From NCBI GenBank assembly GCA_038049695.1, contig CP142453.1:114344001-114408000 (forward strand): 64,000 nucleotides of DNA. The letters are read 5' to 3'. The notes beneath the pieces were generated by a model. The model was given only the letters and a program-made list of their open reading frames with translations. It was not told the DNA's origin and did not search any database. This document shows, piece by piece, positions 25,301-39,000 of this stretch. The DNA is from Cinnamomum chago (lineage: Eukaryota > Streptophyta > Magnoliopsida > Laurales > Lauraceae). Both the position numbers and the translations under genes were made by a program. Numbering within the stretch: the stretch's first letter is position 1; every line of letters begins with the position of its first letter.

Positions 25301-28300
25301 GGTCCTGTATGTAGTTTCTGCATGAATGTTGTCTAGATATTGAATAATTTATTCAGTTTTTTAATATGGTTCCTTCACTTCTGCATGGATATATGTTATT
25401 TCACAGGCTATTGGTCCTGAGCTTACATTTTACAATAGCTCAAGGGATGTCGGTGATTCAATGGTACTTTCTACCAAGCTTTTGCATGCTCAGTTGGATG
25501 TGTTCTGCAGGTAATATCTGTCATGCTGTGCTCTTTCAAGGATAAGATTCCAATTTACTTGGGTTTTCCCCTCTATTGTACTCTTTGATACAATTTCATA
25601 GTTTGGAGGACACCAGGAGGACCACAACCAAGCCAATCTATATGATATGTTCTCACAATCCCTTTTGGCCTTCTGATTTTGGGCAAGCCTAAAACCCTGT
25701 CATGAGTTATTTTTAATTTTTTACCCAGTTTTTGTGGTATTATCCTATTAGTTAGTTCCTATTCATCATGCTTTCCAATTAGTTAGGTCCAATGTGGAAC
25801 ATTTAATCATGAGTCCTAGTTTTAGTAAGTCAAAATTCCATTATTTCCAGTTGTGTTTTTAATTGTTAAAACCTTCTAAAGTGCTTAACTGTTGCAAGGG
25901 GGGATTGAAACCCTTTTGTTATGAAAATGACACACTATATTAGTGCACATGACTAATATTCAATCGACCCTGATTCGTTATCCACTACTTGTAGAACCAC
26001 CAACATCAAAGAGAATCTAGGAATCAAAGAGAATCAATTGAAATCAAGGTATTCAAGAGATTATATCAAAACCCAAATTCCACACGGTGAAGAATAAGAA
26101 CAAACATGTTTTTCTTGAACCCTCTCGGACGATGAGGTCCAGCACATATATGAGTTGGTTTAAGGGTTCTAAATCATGTCCAAATGTTGGACAATCACAA
26201 AGAGATCATGGAATAATCATAGAATATGAGCTCCAACATGATCCAACATGGGATGTAAAAAACCCAACGAGAACATGGAATGTTTTCATCAAACTACCAT
26301 ATATGATGCACGATCTGGTTTTGATCATCTCTAAGCATGTATAGTGCTTCTAAATACATGGTTGATGATATAGAAAACAAAGGAATCAAGGTAACATGCT
26401 AACGTACAACATATTCAATAATACCCGAGCAGCCCACTCCCAACCAACCTTCACTCACTCAGTCATAAGGCCGCATCTGAACTACAGTGGCTTCAATCCG
26501 AGTCCGGTAACCGGGCTGGCTGGGGATAAAGGGGTTACATATGCCACGAAACTAGGAAGTAAAAGTTTAAAAGGGTGTCCTGCAATTATGGAACTAGGAA
26601 GTGAAAGTTAAAGGCATATTACAACCAAGAATCACATGGGTTTCAAGGCTAAGTGATTAGGCAATAAAACCAATTTCAACATCAAACATATTAAGGGCAT
26701 GTTTCTTTACTGGAATTTAGAGAATTCTTGTCTGGAGAATTTCTAAATTCTCAAACATAGTGGAATTCTTGAATCCTCCTTTGTACTTGAGCATCTAGAA
26801 ACTCCACCAAAAAGCCAAGGGGATGGAATTCTACGCCAAGAATTCCAAAGGTCATTTCAGACCTTATAGGTGACTAGTGTTTTGGATTTTTCTAGTGAAG
26901 AAACATGGCATTTGCAAATGCCAAGGGACAAGCCATGACATCATGTCATGAATTCCCCAACACGCCTAATTCTTGTCAAAAATTCTACTAAAGAAATAGG
27001 CCCAGAGAACCAAGAATAAGCAAGGAAACTAGAAGATCACAAACTCTCAATTCATGTTGAAGATGAGTGCATGGGTTTTGATGTTGAATTAATGGTTATA
27101 GAACAAGAGATAGACAAATGAAATAAGAACTTTAGTATCCAATGCAAAAAGGCAAAGAGGATTGATTCAGAACATGCCCACATGTGGTCTCACCCAAAAT
27201 AGTTTAGGAATACTTTAATTTTTAGTAGTTTTCTAATTTTCCCTCGGAGAGGTGCATCCTCGTATTGAAGTCTCTGCAGAGACGTATTGAGGTGTCTGCA
27301 GACATGTGCTTCGACACTCCACGCAAGCCCTAACCCTAGGGCCTGCATCAATGATGCGAACTTGAAGAAGATAAAGATCGAACCCTTGAAACCCAAATGC
27401 AATGCCAGGGGACAAGCCATGACATCATGTCATGAATTCCCAACACGCCAAATTCTTGTCAGAAATTCTACTAAAGAATGGGCCCTAAGAAACAAGAATA
27501 GGCAAGGAAACAAGAAGATCACGAAATCTCTATTCATGATGAAGAGAGTACATGGATACCCTAGGCTTAACTGTCCCCTTGCTTGTGCTTCAACTTGTTC
27601 TATATATATATATATATATATATGGGAGAGCTCGATAGCGCCCAGGCGTTTTGCCCATAAGGGAACGAATGAGGAAGAGGTGATGTGGAGTCATTATTAA
27701 TGATAATAATGTTTGTTTCCTATTTTTTCTCCTCTTTAAATGACATTAATGACTTTCTATCTTACTCCTTTTCAAATTAACGAGTGACAACTTTTCTTCC
27801 CTATTTTTTCTCCTTTCAACAAGGAAGTCTTTCCGTGTGCAAATAAATTAACACAAGACTATGATGGGGCTCTCTAATAAAATCAAGAGGTGGGGCTAAC
27901 TTTGATTGAAGTAAAATTCGGGTAAATGCTAATTTAGATAAAGACATTGATTTTCAATGGCTTAGATTTTAGGGATTTTTATGAAAAAAATAAGCTTTAA
28001 CCATAATTAAACGATTTTATGAAGAAAAACCATAAAATGACAAGATAATTGTCCGTACATTTTTTTTTTTGGATGAAATCACCCTAGTTGATGATATCGT
28101 CAACTTGATTGCTAATATCGTCAACCTTGTACAACTTTTCTTCTTCTTCTTCTTCAATGGTTTTCGTACCTGATTGTCTTAGGTTTGGTGGAGATGATGC
28201 TGAGATTTCGCGGGAGGTGAATATCGATTTTAAATAAATGAAGGAAAATCAAACGGGGTTGAGGAGTGCATCCAAGAAGAGTTTGATAAGTCTTTCACAA

Positions 28301-29053
28301 ATCACATAATGAAGTGTGTCCAATCTATCCACTATCGAGTCCATTCTTAAAGTTGGTTCAAAGATTTTGGATTAACGAAACAAAAAACACTCTTGGGATT
28401 TAAAACTCCACACAAACAGTACATTACATAAGAGAAAACTTCACATTCACTACTCAAAGATTGCCCAACATGGCTCCCTACATGTTGCTCACATACATCA
28501 TGACCTACGAAATTTTTCTCAAACGGCTTCTAGCTCTAAATGTTCACAAAAGCGTACCCAAATTTATCCCCTCCAACCTCACTCTAAGCAACCGCCAAAT
28601 CGAGATAAAAGCCTCAATTTTGGCATTTCACGAACACCTTGCACTCCAAACTCGAACTCTCAAAACTTATGCGAATGAGGCGACAAATGCGTAGAAACTA
28701 AACATGGGAGACACAAACCTAAGGAAGATTGTTGAGGCCACTTAAGGAAGACAGGACACAAAATGCAATGATTTTCATAACCTTTCCATAACTAGGTAGA
28801 AGATGGAGCAAAATATCGATTTTTGCAATGAATGTTGACTTATCGTTAACTAATTGATGATAACGTCAGCTAGGTTGAAAATATCATCAATTGGGGTGAT
28901 TTTTTCCAAAAAAAAATGTATGAACATTATCTTGTCATTTTATGGTTTTTCTTCATAAAACCGTTTAATTAATGTTAAGCTTAGTTTTTTCGTAAAAATC
29001 CCTAGATTTAATAAGGGGTCCACTATTTTTTTGTAGTGATTAAATGAAAAAAG

Positions 29054-29084
<31 letters not shown>

Positions 29085-30035
29085 GCGAGAATCATGTGTT
29101 TTGTGCATGTTTTTAATTGGACTGAGCCCCACCTGTTATGGAGTAAGTTTTAGCCAAGGATGAGTACATAGGATAGTGACTTTGTATGGTTTGGATTCTT
29201 CAGTTGGAGTTTGGGCCCCACCTTCTTCGTACAGTTTGGCTCTATTGATGTACACATGCATTGAGTTTGGATGTCATGATAAAAGTGTGGCCCACATGCA
29301 GATTTGAATGGGTGGGCCTCATGGGCAGGCCGGATTGTTAGTAGGGGAGATTTTTAAGAGGCCAACCCAATGAATCCATCAGTTGGGTCCACCACTTAGA
29401 CACAACCTGTTTGAAATCATCGTCACTTCTTTTATGAGGGCTGGACTGAATTAAAGTGGGGTCCACCTTAATTGGATCATATGTAAAAGAAAAATATGTG
29501 CTTTGTGCATATTTTTAATTGGACTGGATCCCACCTTAGGGTAGTGACTTTGTACGGTTTGGATTCTTCAATTGGACTTTGGGCCCCACCTTCTTTTGAG
29601 TAAAATTTGGCCTATGATGTACATGGGATAGCAAATTTGAATGGATTGTGGGCTACTTGCTTTGAAGTACAATTGGTTCGAATGTACATGTTATAGAGAC
29701 TTTTGTTGTAAGCTTGATATATATTGTTACACCGTTCTCTATCAGCTTAAGCTTTTAGAGTAAGTGGTCATCAACAACTTTGAGCGTTGGATGAATTCAT
29801 GGGATAGTGATTTTGAATGGTTTGGATTTGAAAGGTGACTTATGGGAATCTACATGGGTTGTTTTGAGTTGTAGTTGACTTCTATTTAAATGTCCTTAAG
29901 ACATGGAGCTAATTTTAAGCTATATTTATCATTGAATTGAATGCACTAAAACAACAATAAATGCAGTTACTTTTCGTTGGATGTTGGATAAGGGGCAGAA
30001 ATGCCCCTTTTTGAGAGGGGCTTTCTGTAGAATTC

Positions 30036-30090
<55 letters not shown>

Positions 30091-33000
30091 GGAGAGATCC
30101 CCCTTGCATGCCCACTCTGATTTAATAATGCATGTTAGAGGCGTCTTAGTTACAATTAGCTTCCTAATCAAACTTGGACTCTTCCTTTCTCACTAATGCC
30201 TAAGTCACATTGGTCCAACCAAAGCAACATGGACGACCTAGGCTTCCTTGGCCGTCCACTACACCCTTTGATCCCTCTCATGGGTCCCACAACTTAATAC
30301 TAATAGACTTGGCCACTCCCCTCATGCATGCATGCCTTTTGTTTTTAGTTTTTGTAAATGGTTGCATTTTTCTCGTTAATGCATGGTAATTGGATGATAA
30401 TTACAAGTAGGGTCTCATCTAGTCCTAGAATTACATATTTTTAACAACTTACAACTAAGTCCAAGAATTTAACCATAATTTAAAGTTGGTCCAATTTTAC
30501 TTGTATGGAATGCACATTACATCAAAATGCATGGAGTGACTTAATTGCTTCAGAATGCACAGAATGGGGCCCGCAAGAACACATACACATGCATGCAATC
30601 ATAATATAATTACTAAATAATATTATCTAGGCAAAACTTGGTTTGGGTCCTTACATAAATATTAAGGTTAACAACTATATGCTGGCTGTTCAACTGGTAA
30701 AAAAGCAAATTATTAATGCTGGCTGTTCATATGGCTAAAAAGCAATCTTTGCCTGAGGCAAGGTTCTTTTTTCAAACACATTTTGACCTGTTTTACAGTT
30801 CAGTTTGGACCTGGTCCATTGCCTAACCTACCTGTGATGGCCTGCCTATGTGCCAATGAGCATGTGCCCGAGAATGACCAGATTATTGATCTTGCCGGAA
30901 GTTTGAGGCCCTTCCCAAACCACAGGCCTTGAATCTTGGCTCTAGCTGAGCACTTAGTGGCTTAGGCCTGAAGGTTGAATGGCTCCCTAGTCCGTACCCT
31001 CTACTTAGATCTCTGCTATTGTTTTCTTTGGATGAGTTTAGGTGGTAATTGTAATTGTTAATGGTGTTCTTTGCCCATTAAATGGTCTTTACTAGTTGAC
31101 TCTTAGTTGTTTTTATTTGAATTTTTATGTTTGTGACGGAAAAAATTTGATGGATTTGACAGTAAATACTAACTTGTTCTTATGTGCCTTGCAGGCTTCT
31201 TCTGAAGGGAGACACTGTTGAGATGAGTGCGAGTGCACTTGGATTAACTATTGAGAGTAATGGTGTCAGGATTTTAGAACCCTTTGATACTTCTATAAAA
31301 TTTTCAAACACCTCAGGGAAAACCAATATCCACTTAGCAGTTACAGATATATTTATGAATTTTTCATTCAGCATACTGAGGCTCTTCTTAGCAGTTGAGG
31401 AAGACATTTTGGCATTTCTAAGGATGACATCCCAGAAAGTGACAGTGCTTTGTTCTCAATTTGACAATGTTGGGACAATTCAAAGTACTTTTGGAGTGAC
31501 TTTTTTTTTCGTTTTATTTTTGGTCATGAAGTGATTAATACTGTTGTTTCTAACTTTTTTTTATTGTTATTGGACCTTTTAGATCATCAAAGCAACCAAA
31601 CATACGCATTTTGGAGACCGCGTGCACCTCCTGGCTTTGCTGTTCTTGGGGATTGCCTGACCCCGCTGTCAGTAGAAATTTGCTATCTGTGACCATATAA
31701 ATTCTATGTTTCTCTGATTGTTTTTAAAATTGATGTCCCTTTCCATTTGTATCATAGGAATGAACCACCTGCGAAAGGAGTAATTGCTGTGAATACCAGC
31801 TTTGCAAGAGTGAAGAGACCTGTGTCTTTCAAGCTTATTTGGCCAACTTCAGAGTCTGTCCCTGAAAGTCCCAGTAGCTGGACTAGTAGATCAATTAAGT
31901 CAGTATCAGATACTCCTGACAGTGGAAAAGATAACTGCTCCATTTGGTTTCCTGTAGCTCCTAAGGGTTATGTTGCTTTGGGATGTGTGGTCTCGGCAGG
32001 AAGAACGCAGCCACCATTATCCTCTGCTTTGTGCCTCTTGGCTTCTTTAGTTTCTCCCTGCTCCCTGAAGGATTGCATTACACTAAATTGTACCGAACAG
32101 TATGTATTAGTTAAAGTAACATTTTTCCAGCTAGGCTAGCTATGGGATTGTGTATTAACAACTCAGGCATTCCTTCTCTTTCTCAATCACAGGCATTCAA
32201 GTGTAGCATTCTGGCGTGTTGACAACTCCTTGGGATCCTTCTTGCCAGCAGATCCTTTTAGTATGAGTTTACTTGGAAAAGCATATGAGCTGCGTCATAT
32301 TACTTTGGGGCACTCAGAAGGATCATCTAAACCATCAAAGAGGTTAAATGTCAAAAAGATTCCAGCAGATCATGATGATGCCCTACAGCAGGAAAGTTCT
32401 CTGGTTGCAACATCTGGCCAACTGTTTGAGGCCATAGCTACTTTTAGATTGGTATGGTGGAATCAAGGCACAAACTCCAGGAAAAGACTCTCTATATGGC
32501 GCCCGATAGTTCCAAATGGGATGATTTATCTTGGTGATATTGCTGTTCAAGGGTAACTAATGTCCTAATTGTGCAGGCTTCTGCAGTTTCACAATTGCAT
32601 TCTGAACTTTAATTGACCTTTGGATTCCATTGTCTTTGTAGGTATGAACCTCCAAATACATCTGTTGTTCTTCATGATGCTGGAGATTCTATTTTAAAAT
32701 TCCCTAAAGATTTTCAGCTTGTTGGGCGAATCAAGAAACAGAAAGGAGTAGAAAATATTTCTTTCTGGTTACCTCAAGCTCCTCCAGGGTTTGTTTCCTT
32801 AGGATGCATTGCATGTAAGGGTTCACCTAAGCAATCAGAATTCAGTTCATTAAGATGCATACGCAGTGACATGGTCACCTTTGATCAGTTTCCTGAAGAA
32901 AGCTTATGGGAAATATCCGATCTCAACCTTACATCAGAACCATTTAGCATATGGACAGTTGGTAGTGAGGTGCGAACCTTTCTTGTTCGCAGTGGAATGA

Positions 33001-36000
33001 GAAAGCCTCCAAAAAGATTTGCTTTAAAGCTTGCAAACCCAAATGCATCCAGCAGGTCAGATGATACTGTCATCGATGCTAAAATTGGAACATTCTCTGC
33101 AGCACTTTTTGATGACTATGGAGGATTGGTGAGGACCCTTGGTCAGTTTTCAGCATTATTTTTTGGATGAAAAAAATGTATATGTATCCCTCTCCAGAGT
33201 GTGAGGAGTCATTTAAATTTCCTATTTTATTTTTATCAATAATGAAAAATGGTCATTTTAATTGTTTCAGTAAATATTTATCTGGAATTTGCAGATGGTT
33301 CCATTGTTCAACGTTTCTTTAAGTGGCATCGGTTTTAATTTACATGGAAGACCTGACTACTTGAATTCAAATGTGAACTTCTCTCTAGCTGCAAGATCAT
33401 ATAATGATAAATATGATGCATGGGAGCCTCTAGTTGAACCAATGGATGGATTCCTAAGGTGATTATTTGTATTATATATTGAAGTTTAGAGCAGTTTATC
33501 TTCTAGTGAGCATAGTCATAGTTATCAGAATCCTACGATTCGTATCCCGAATCTTAAGAAAAACGATTCGTATCTATGCAATGAATTTCATTTTCAGATG
33601 AATCTTACGATTCGATACTCGTTTCGTCAAATCTTATGATTCAAGCCATTCGGCTGAGCGAGAATAGCTACAACCTCTAAATTAATAGAAACAATCTTTT
33701 ACCTTTTTCCTTTCTTTATTCTTTCTTTCCTTTAGCGACTTTTAAAAGTTATTTAGTAGTTAACAAAACCTCTTAAGAATATTCAAGGCTTTTTCTTCAT
33801 GAACACTTTCTTAACTTAAAGAGATATCTTACTGTGCAAGATTGATGGTTTGGATTTTATTTTTTCCTTTATATTTTGATTTAAACATAACAAAAAATAA
33901 ATATATATTGATACCTTAAACTTATTAAACTGTTTGCACATCATTTTATTATGTATTAATATATGTGATGATGTTCTTGATATGATTTTATGAGACTTAT
34001 TTGTCATTGTATTTATATTCCTATTAATGTGAAATTGGATGGTTATGATTAACTACTTTTTTTATTTTTTTAAGTTGTAATTATTGTTCATTTTTATTAG
34101 AAAAAAAATCCTACGATTCGTGATACGATTCCAATTTTCAAAACTGTGAGTATAGCTACAAATGTTTTCTGGTTTTGTACATGCAAGAAATTCTGGTTTC
34201 GACTTATCTTCAGACTGGAAGAATAAGCTGATATATGCTCAAGCCTTATGTAGTCCTTGTAAAATTTCCAGCTATATAAGCTTTTTATAAATTTGATGGG
34301 GGGCATGCATTCTTTTCAGTGGGATAAGGCTAAGATGACTTTGATCACTTATTCTTTGCCCTGAATTATCAAATGCGGCACTCTTTGGCATCTGTACACT
34401 AGTCATCATAGATTGCAGCAACAGTTTCTGTTAAATGCCTCAAAAGAGATTCCATAACTGCTGTGATGGATATCTAAGAAACCAATGTCTTTCACTTCCT
34501 TCTAAGCATTTTCATGTCAACTTGTTGAACTATATTTTGATGACAATTTGTCAACTAGCAGCTCATTTAAAACCATATGCAGGTACCAATATAACCTGAA
34601 TGCTCCAAGTGTTGCTTCTCAGTTGCATCTGACCTCTACAAGGGATCTGAATGTCAATATTTCTGTATCTAATGCAAACATGATTCTTCAAGCCTATGCA
34701 AGCTGGAATAATCTTAGCGATACCCATGATTTCTATAAGAAGAGAATGGTACTGCATCTCTTTTCATTTTCTCATTCAGTATATAACCTTCTTACTTCTC
34801 ACCCTTTAGTATAGGAACCAGTGACTTTCTATCTTTTTTAGTATCTAGTTGGTTCATAATGCTCTCATATCCACTCTTTTCCATTGCATTAAACAGGAGA
34901 CTGCGCCACCAGCTCATGATGGAAGTTCGATCATCGATGCCCATCACAAGAAAAACTATTACATTATTCCAAAAAACATGCTTGGCCGGGATATATTTAT
35001 ACGAGCAACTGAAATCAGGGGTATCTCCAATATTATTAGGATGCCATCAGGAGATATAAAACCTGTTAAGGTTCCTGTTTCAAAGAATATGTTGGATTCT
35101 CATTTGAAAGGCAATCTCTGTAGGACATTTCGGACGATGGTAACAGTCATTATTTTAGATGCTCAGGTTTGTGTTATGTTTCTTTCTTTGTTTAACAGAA
35201 GTTATTTAATTTAACTCAACCAACACCAAAGCCTAGTTTCAAAAAGAAAAGAGTCAAAGATGATACTCCCAAGAAAAAAAATATGGGCGTTCAGGCCCCA
35301 TTTATAGAGCCTAGTTTTTACAATCCAGTGAAAAGTCTAACACAAAGTGATTGCAACTTGTTTATTTGAAACCTGTGTTTTTCTAACCCTACAGTTACCT
35401 AGTGATGAAGGATTAACTGCACACCAGTATATGACGGCAGTTCGCCTTTTTCCTATTCAACAAATCCCTAGTGAATCACTGCAACAACAACAAAGTGCAA
35501 GAACATGTGGTGTCATCTCTGAACATTCCTTACCTTCTGGGCTTGTCTTGGTGAATTGGAGTGAAACATTTTTCTTTAAAGTTGATTCTCCGGTATGTAT
35601 CTAGATAGGCTTAAATTTGCTGTAAGAAATATTCATCAAACTTTCGACTATATTTAAAAAAATTTAGGTCGGATGGGTTTACAGATTAATTACATTCATT
35701 TTTTTTTCCTCGGAAGATGGCAGGAATGTATCAGTAACTTCTTTCACTATTATCAGTAGAAAGAATAGCAAAGTACAATTGATAATAACCTTTGTGCATT
35801 ATTGTCCCCAAGCTGTAGCACAGCTGATAAGGGACGTGCATGAGCTCAAGTCCCAAATGTAGCCCAAAAAAAAAAAAGGACTTGTGCATCACTGTGCAAT
35901 AATATTTTGGATTCAGTATACCCTTTATTTTGAAAACCATATAGGATAAACTTGATCATGATGATGTCTTTCCCTTCCATGTTTCAATTCTATCTTATGC

Positions 36001-39000
36001 ATTATAAGCCATTCTTCCTTTGACGCAGTCCCAATTGATTGAATCAAACTGTCAAGTGCCCAAATAATCCAAACCCAGAAAGCTCCAACGACTAATGTAT
36101 TATGCAGAAAATTAAGTAACCAACCGAAATTACAGAAGATTAAATGGCAAGTAACCAAATCAAATTAACCCAAAACTGACCTTAGAGGGCTTCTAATCCT
36201 CTATAGCATCATGAGGAGGAGGGAGAATTCAATACAGTTGTAGTTCTCTATACAGTGCTCAAATTCACTAACAAACATGAGTCTCTAGCAGTCGATGACT
36301 ATTTCATATATTTAGTCCACCAAAACAACTTAAAAACCTAAATATATTCCTAATTAGATTCCTACTGCATATAGAATTCTTAAGCATATAGTTGTAGTCC
36401 ACCAAAACAACTTAAAACCCTAAATTGATTCCTAATTAGATTCCTCCTGCGTAAAGAAGTCTTAATCATAAAGTTTCCTAATAAAAATCAAATAAATTTG
36501 CTAGCAAACATTGTAAAATTGGCTCCTGAATCCTCATCTGGATTATATTCTATTCGGGTAATATTATCCCTAGTAGCAAACTTCAATTGTCTTTTATACC
36601 AATTGGATGTAAAAAATGTCCTTTTTCATGGGGGGACTTAAAGGAAGAGGTTTATCTGGACCCTCCACCAAGTTTTGTTGCCAAAGGACAGGAAAATAAT
36701 GTATGCCACCTTAAAAAGTCATTCTATGGACTAAAGCAATCTCCCAGAGCCTGGTTTGACAGATTCAGTGAAGTTGTAATTAAATATGGGTTTACGAGGT
36801 GTCATGTTGTGGTGTATGTTGATGGCGTCGTTGTCACAAGAGATGTTTATAGTGACATCTCTAAATTAAAAAGTTTCCTTCGAATGGAGTTCGAGATAAA
36901 GGACCTAGGACTGCTTAAGTATTTCCTAGGAATTGAAGTGGCAAGATCAAGAAGTGGAATTGTCATATCACAGAGAAAATATATCCTTGATCTCTTTAAA
37001 GAAACTGGAAAGTTAGGTGCAAAACCGGTGGACACTCCGATTGAACAAAACCATGGCTTACATATAGAAAGTGGATAGATGCTTGAAGATAAAAGATTGT
37101 ATCAAAGGTTGGTGTGAAAGATGATCGATCTCACCGTTACAAGACCAAACATTTCTTAAGCTGTCAGCCTGGTAAGTCAGTTCATGCATGCTCCTAGAAC
37201 AAATCATCTTACAGTTGTGTATAGGATCCTTATATACTTAAGAGGTTCTCTAGGACAAGGTATTCTATACAAATCCTATGGACATGCAAATGCAGTGGCC
37301 TTTACAAATGCCGATTGGGTTGGATCTCTGACAGATCGAAAATCTACTACAGGTTATTGTACAATGGTAGGAGGAAATCTAGTTTTATGGAAAAGTAAGA
37401 AGCAAGTTGCGACTGCTAAGTCCAATGCATAATCTGAATACAGAGCTGTAGCTCATGGGTGCTATGAATTACTGTGGTTAAATCTTGCTAGAAGAGTTAG
37501 GATTCATGCAAGGTGTTCCAATGCATATCTATTCTGATAGCACATCTGCAATTAAATTGGCTAATAACCCTGTCTATCATGACAAGAGAAAGCATGTAGA
37601 AGTAGATTGTCATTTTATTAGGGAAAAGATTGAGAAGGAAGATGTGTTACTCATACAGGTTTCTACCGAAGATCAGTTAGCAGATTTTCTTACTATAGCA
37701 GTTAATAAGCTAAGTTGCACTTCATTTTGTCCAAGCTAGGCATAGTAAATATCTATGCACGAGCTTAAGGGGCGTGTTGTAAGTCAAGGAGTAGGATGTA
37801 GGACTTATTTGTAATTTATGGTGAACTAAGGATCTTCATGTAAATACCAGAGACTTTAGGGGCTTTTTTGTAATTTCCAGAAAGAAGGAAATAACATTAT
37901 AACAAGGGTCGACTGACCATCTAGGTTAATTGACCCTTGCATAAAACCCTAGATCTAGGTCTCCAACTGCTTGAACCAGCTAGCAACAACAAGTCCCTTA
38001 TGCCAGCAGGAACACACGTTATCCTACACCCAGCAAAACCTATACCTAGGTTCGGCTGGACACTTTTCCCTCCAAAGTTGTGTTTTTCTCCAAATTAAGC
38101 CCCTTGGAATCCTTCGTGCAGCAGTCTTCTAATGCCAGGAAAGCTCTAATACCAAGTTGTGAGTCTTGATTCTCTTGGATCTAGGGTTTTATCTAAGGAT
38201 ATAAAAAATGAGTAAAAAGAGAGAAAAGGAAAAAGGAGAGGAGGAAGAAATGAATCCACAGAAGAATCGTCTGACCCGTTACGGCAGTCAACCCTTGTTA
38301 TTATGTAATTTCATTGTTTTTGGAAATTACAAAAAAGCCCCTCAAGTTTCTTGTATTTACATAAAAGACCCTGCCTTACTACAAATTATAAATAGGTCCT
38401 ATTCTTGGCTTACAACAACATCCACTTGCTCATCTATATCTTGTCAAAGGTCTGAATATCTGAATTTATTCCATGACATTCATGTTCCACAGATTCATAA
38501 AAAATTGGAGGTGAATCTAAAAAATCATCTTTGACACCTCATCACCTATGGCTTCTGTAATTCCGTCTTCTAAAATCTCATTGTCTTACATTATTCGACA
38601 AATAACTTACATCCCAGAACAAGGTAGGTTTCAAAGGAATTTTCTCGCAAGTAGGTCATATAACAACCTTTGCATTATCTTTGTAAAAGGTAAATGTGTT
38701 CTTATAACCATCATGGTCATATTGCCATGGCTTACTCAACAAGACAGGACAAACGTCCATGGGGACAGCATCATACCATACATCATCGTGATAACAACCA
38801 CCAATAGAAATAAAAAAAATAGAAATTAAAGCCCTACAAGTAGCCGGTACCTCATTCCCGCACTTGAACCATGAAGGCTTGTAGGGATTTGGGAGCTTCT
38901 TGGTCAGAACCTAGAGCTTGCTGACAAACTCTTGTGAGACCACATTCTCGCAACGACCTCCATCCATGATCAAGTGGCACTTGCAATCTCTGAGGGTGCA

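Larger units (their letters stand above)
25511..31194. other. Intron 8, 5.7 kb
   Basis: Between exons 8 and 9. It contains a Tourist-like region, duplicated segments, an element with long inverted ends and a solo TRIM LTR, listed separately. 25560-26680 and 30200-31190 hold nothing I can name beyond AT-rich intron with GGGCCCACC-type low-copy motifs. Confidence 0.75.

Noticed and set aside
27287-27700. 137-codon plus-strand ORF
   Set aside because: It runs through a duplicated intronic repeat and a (TA)n tract, with no protein-like pattern.
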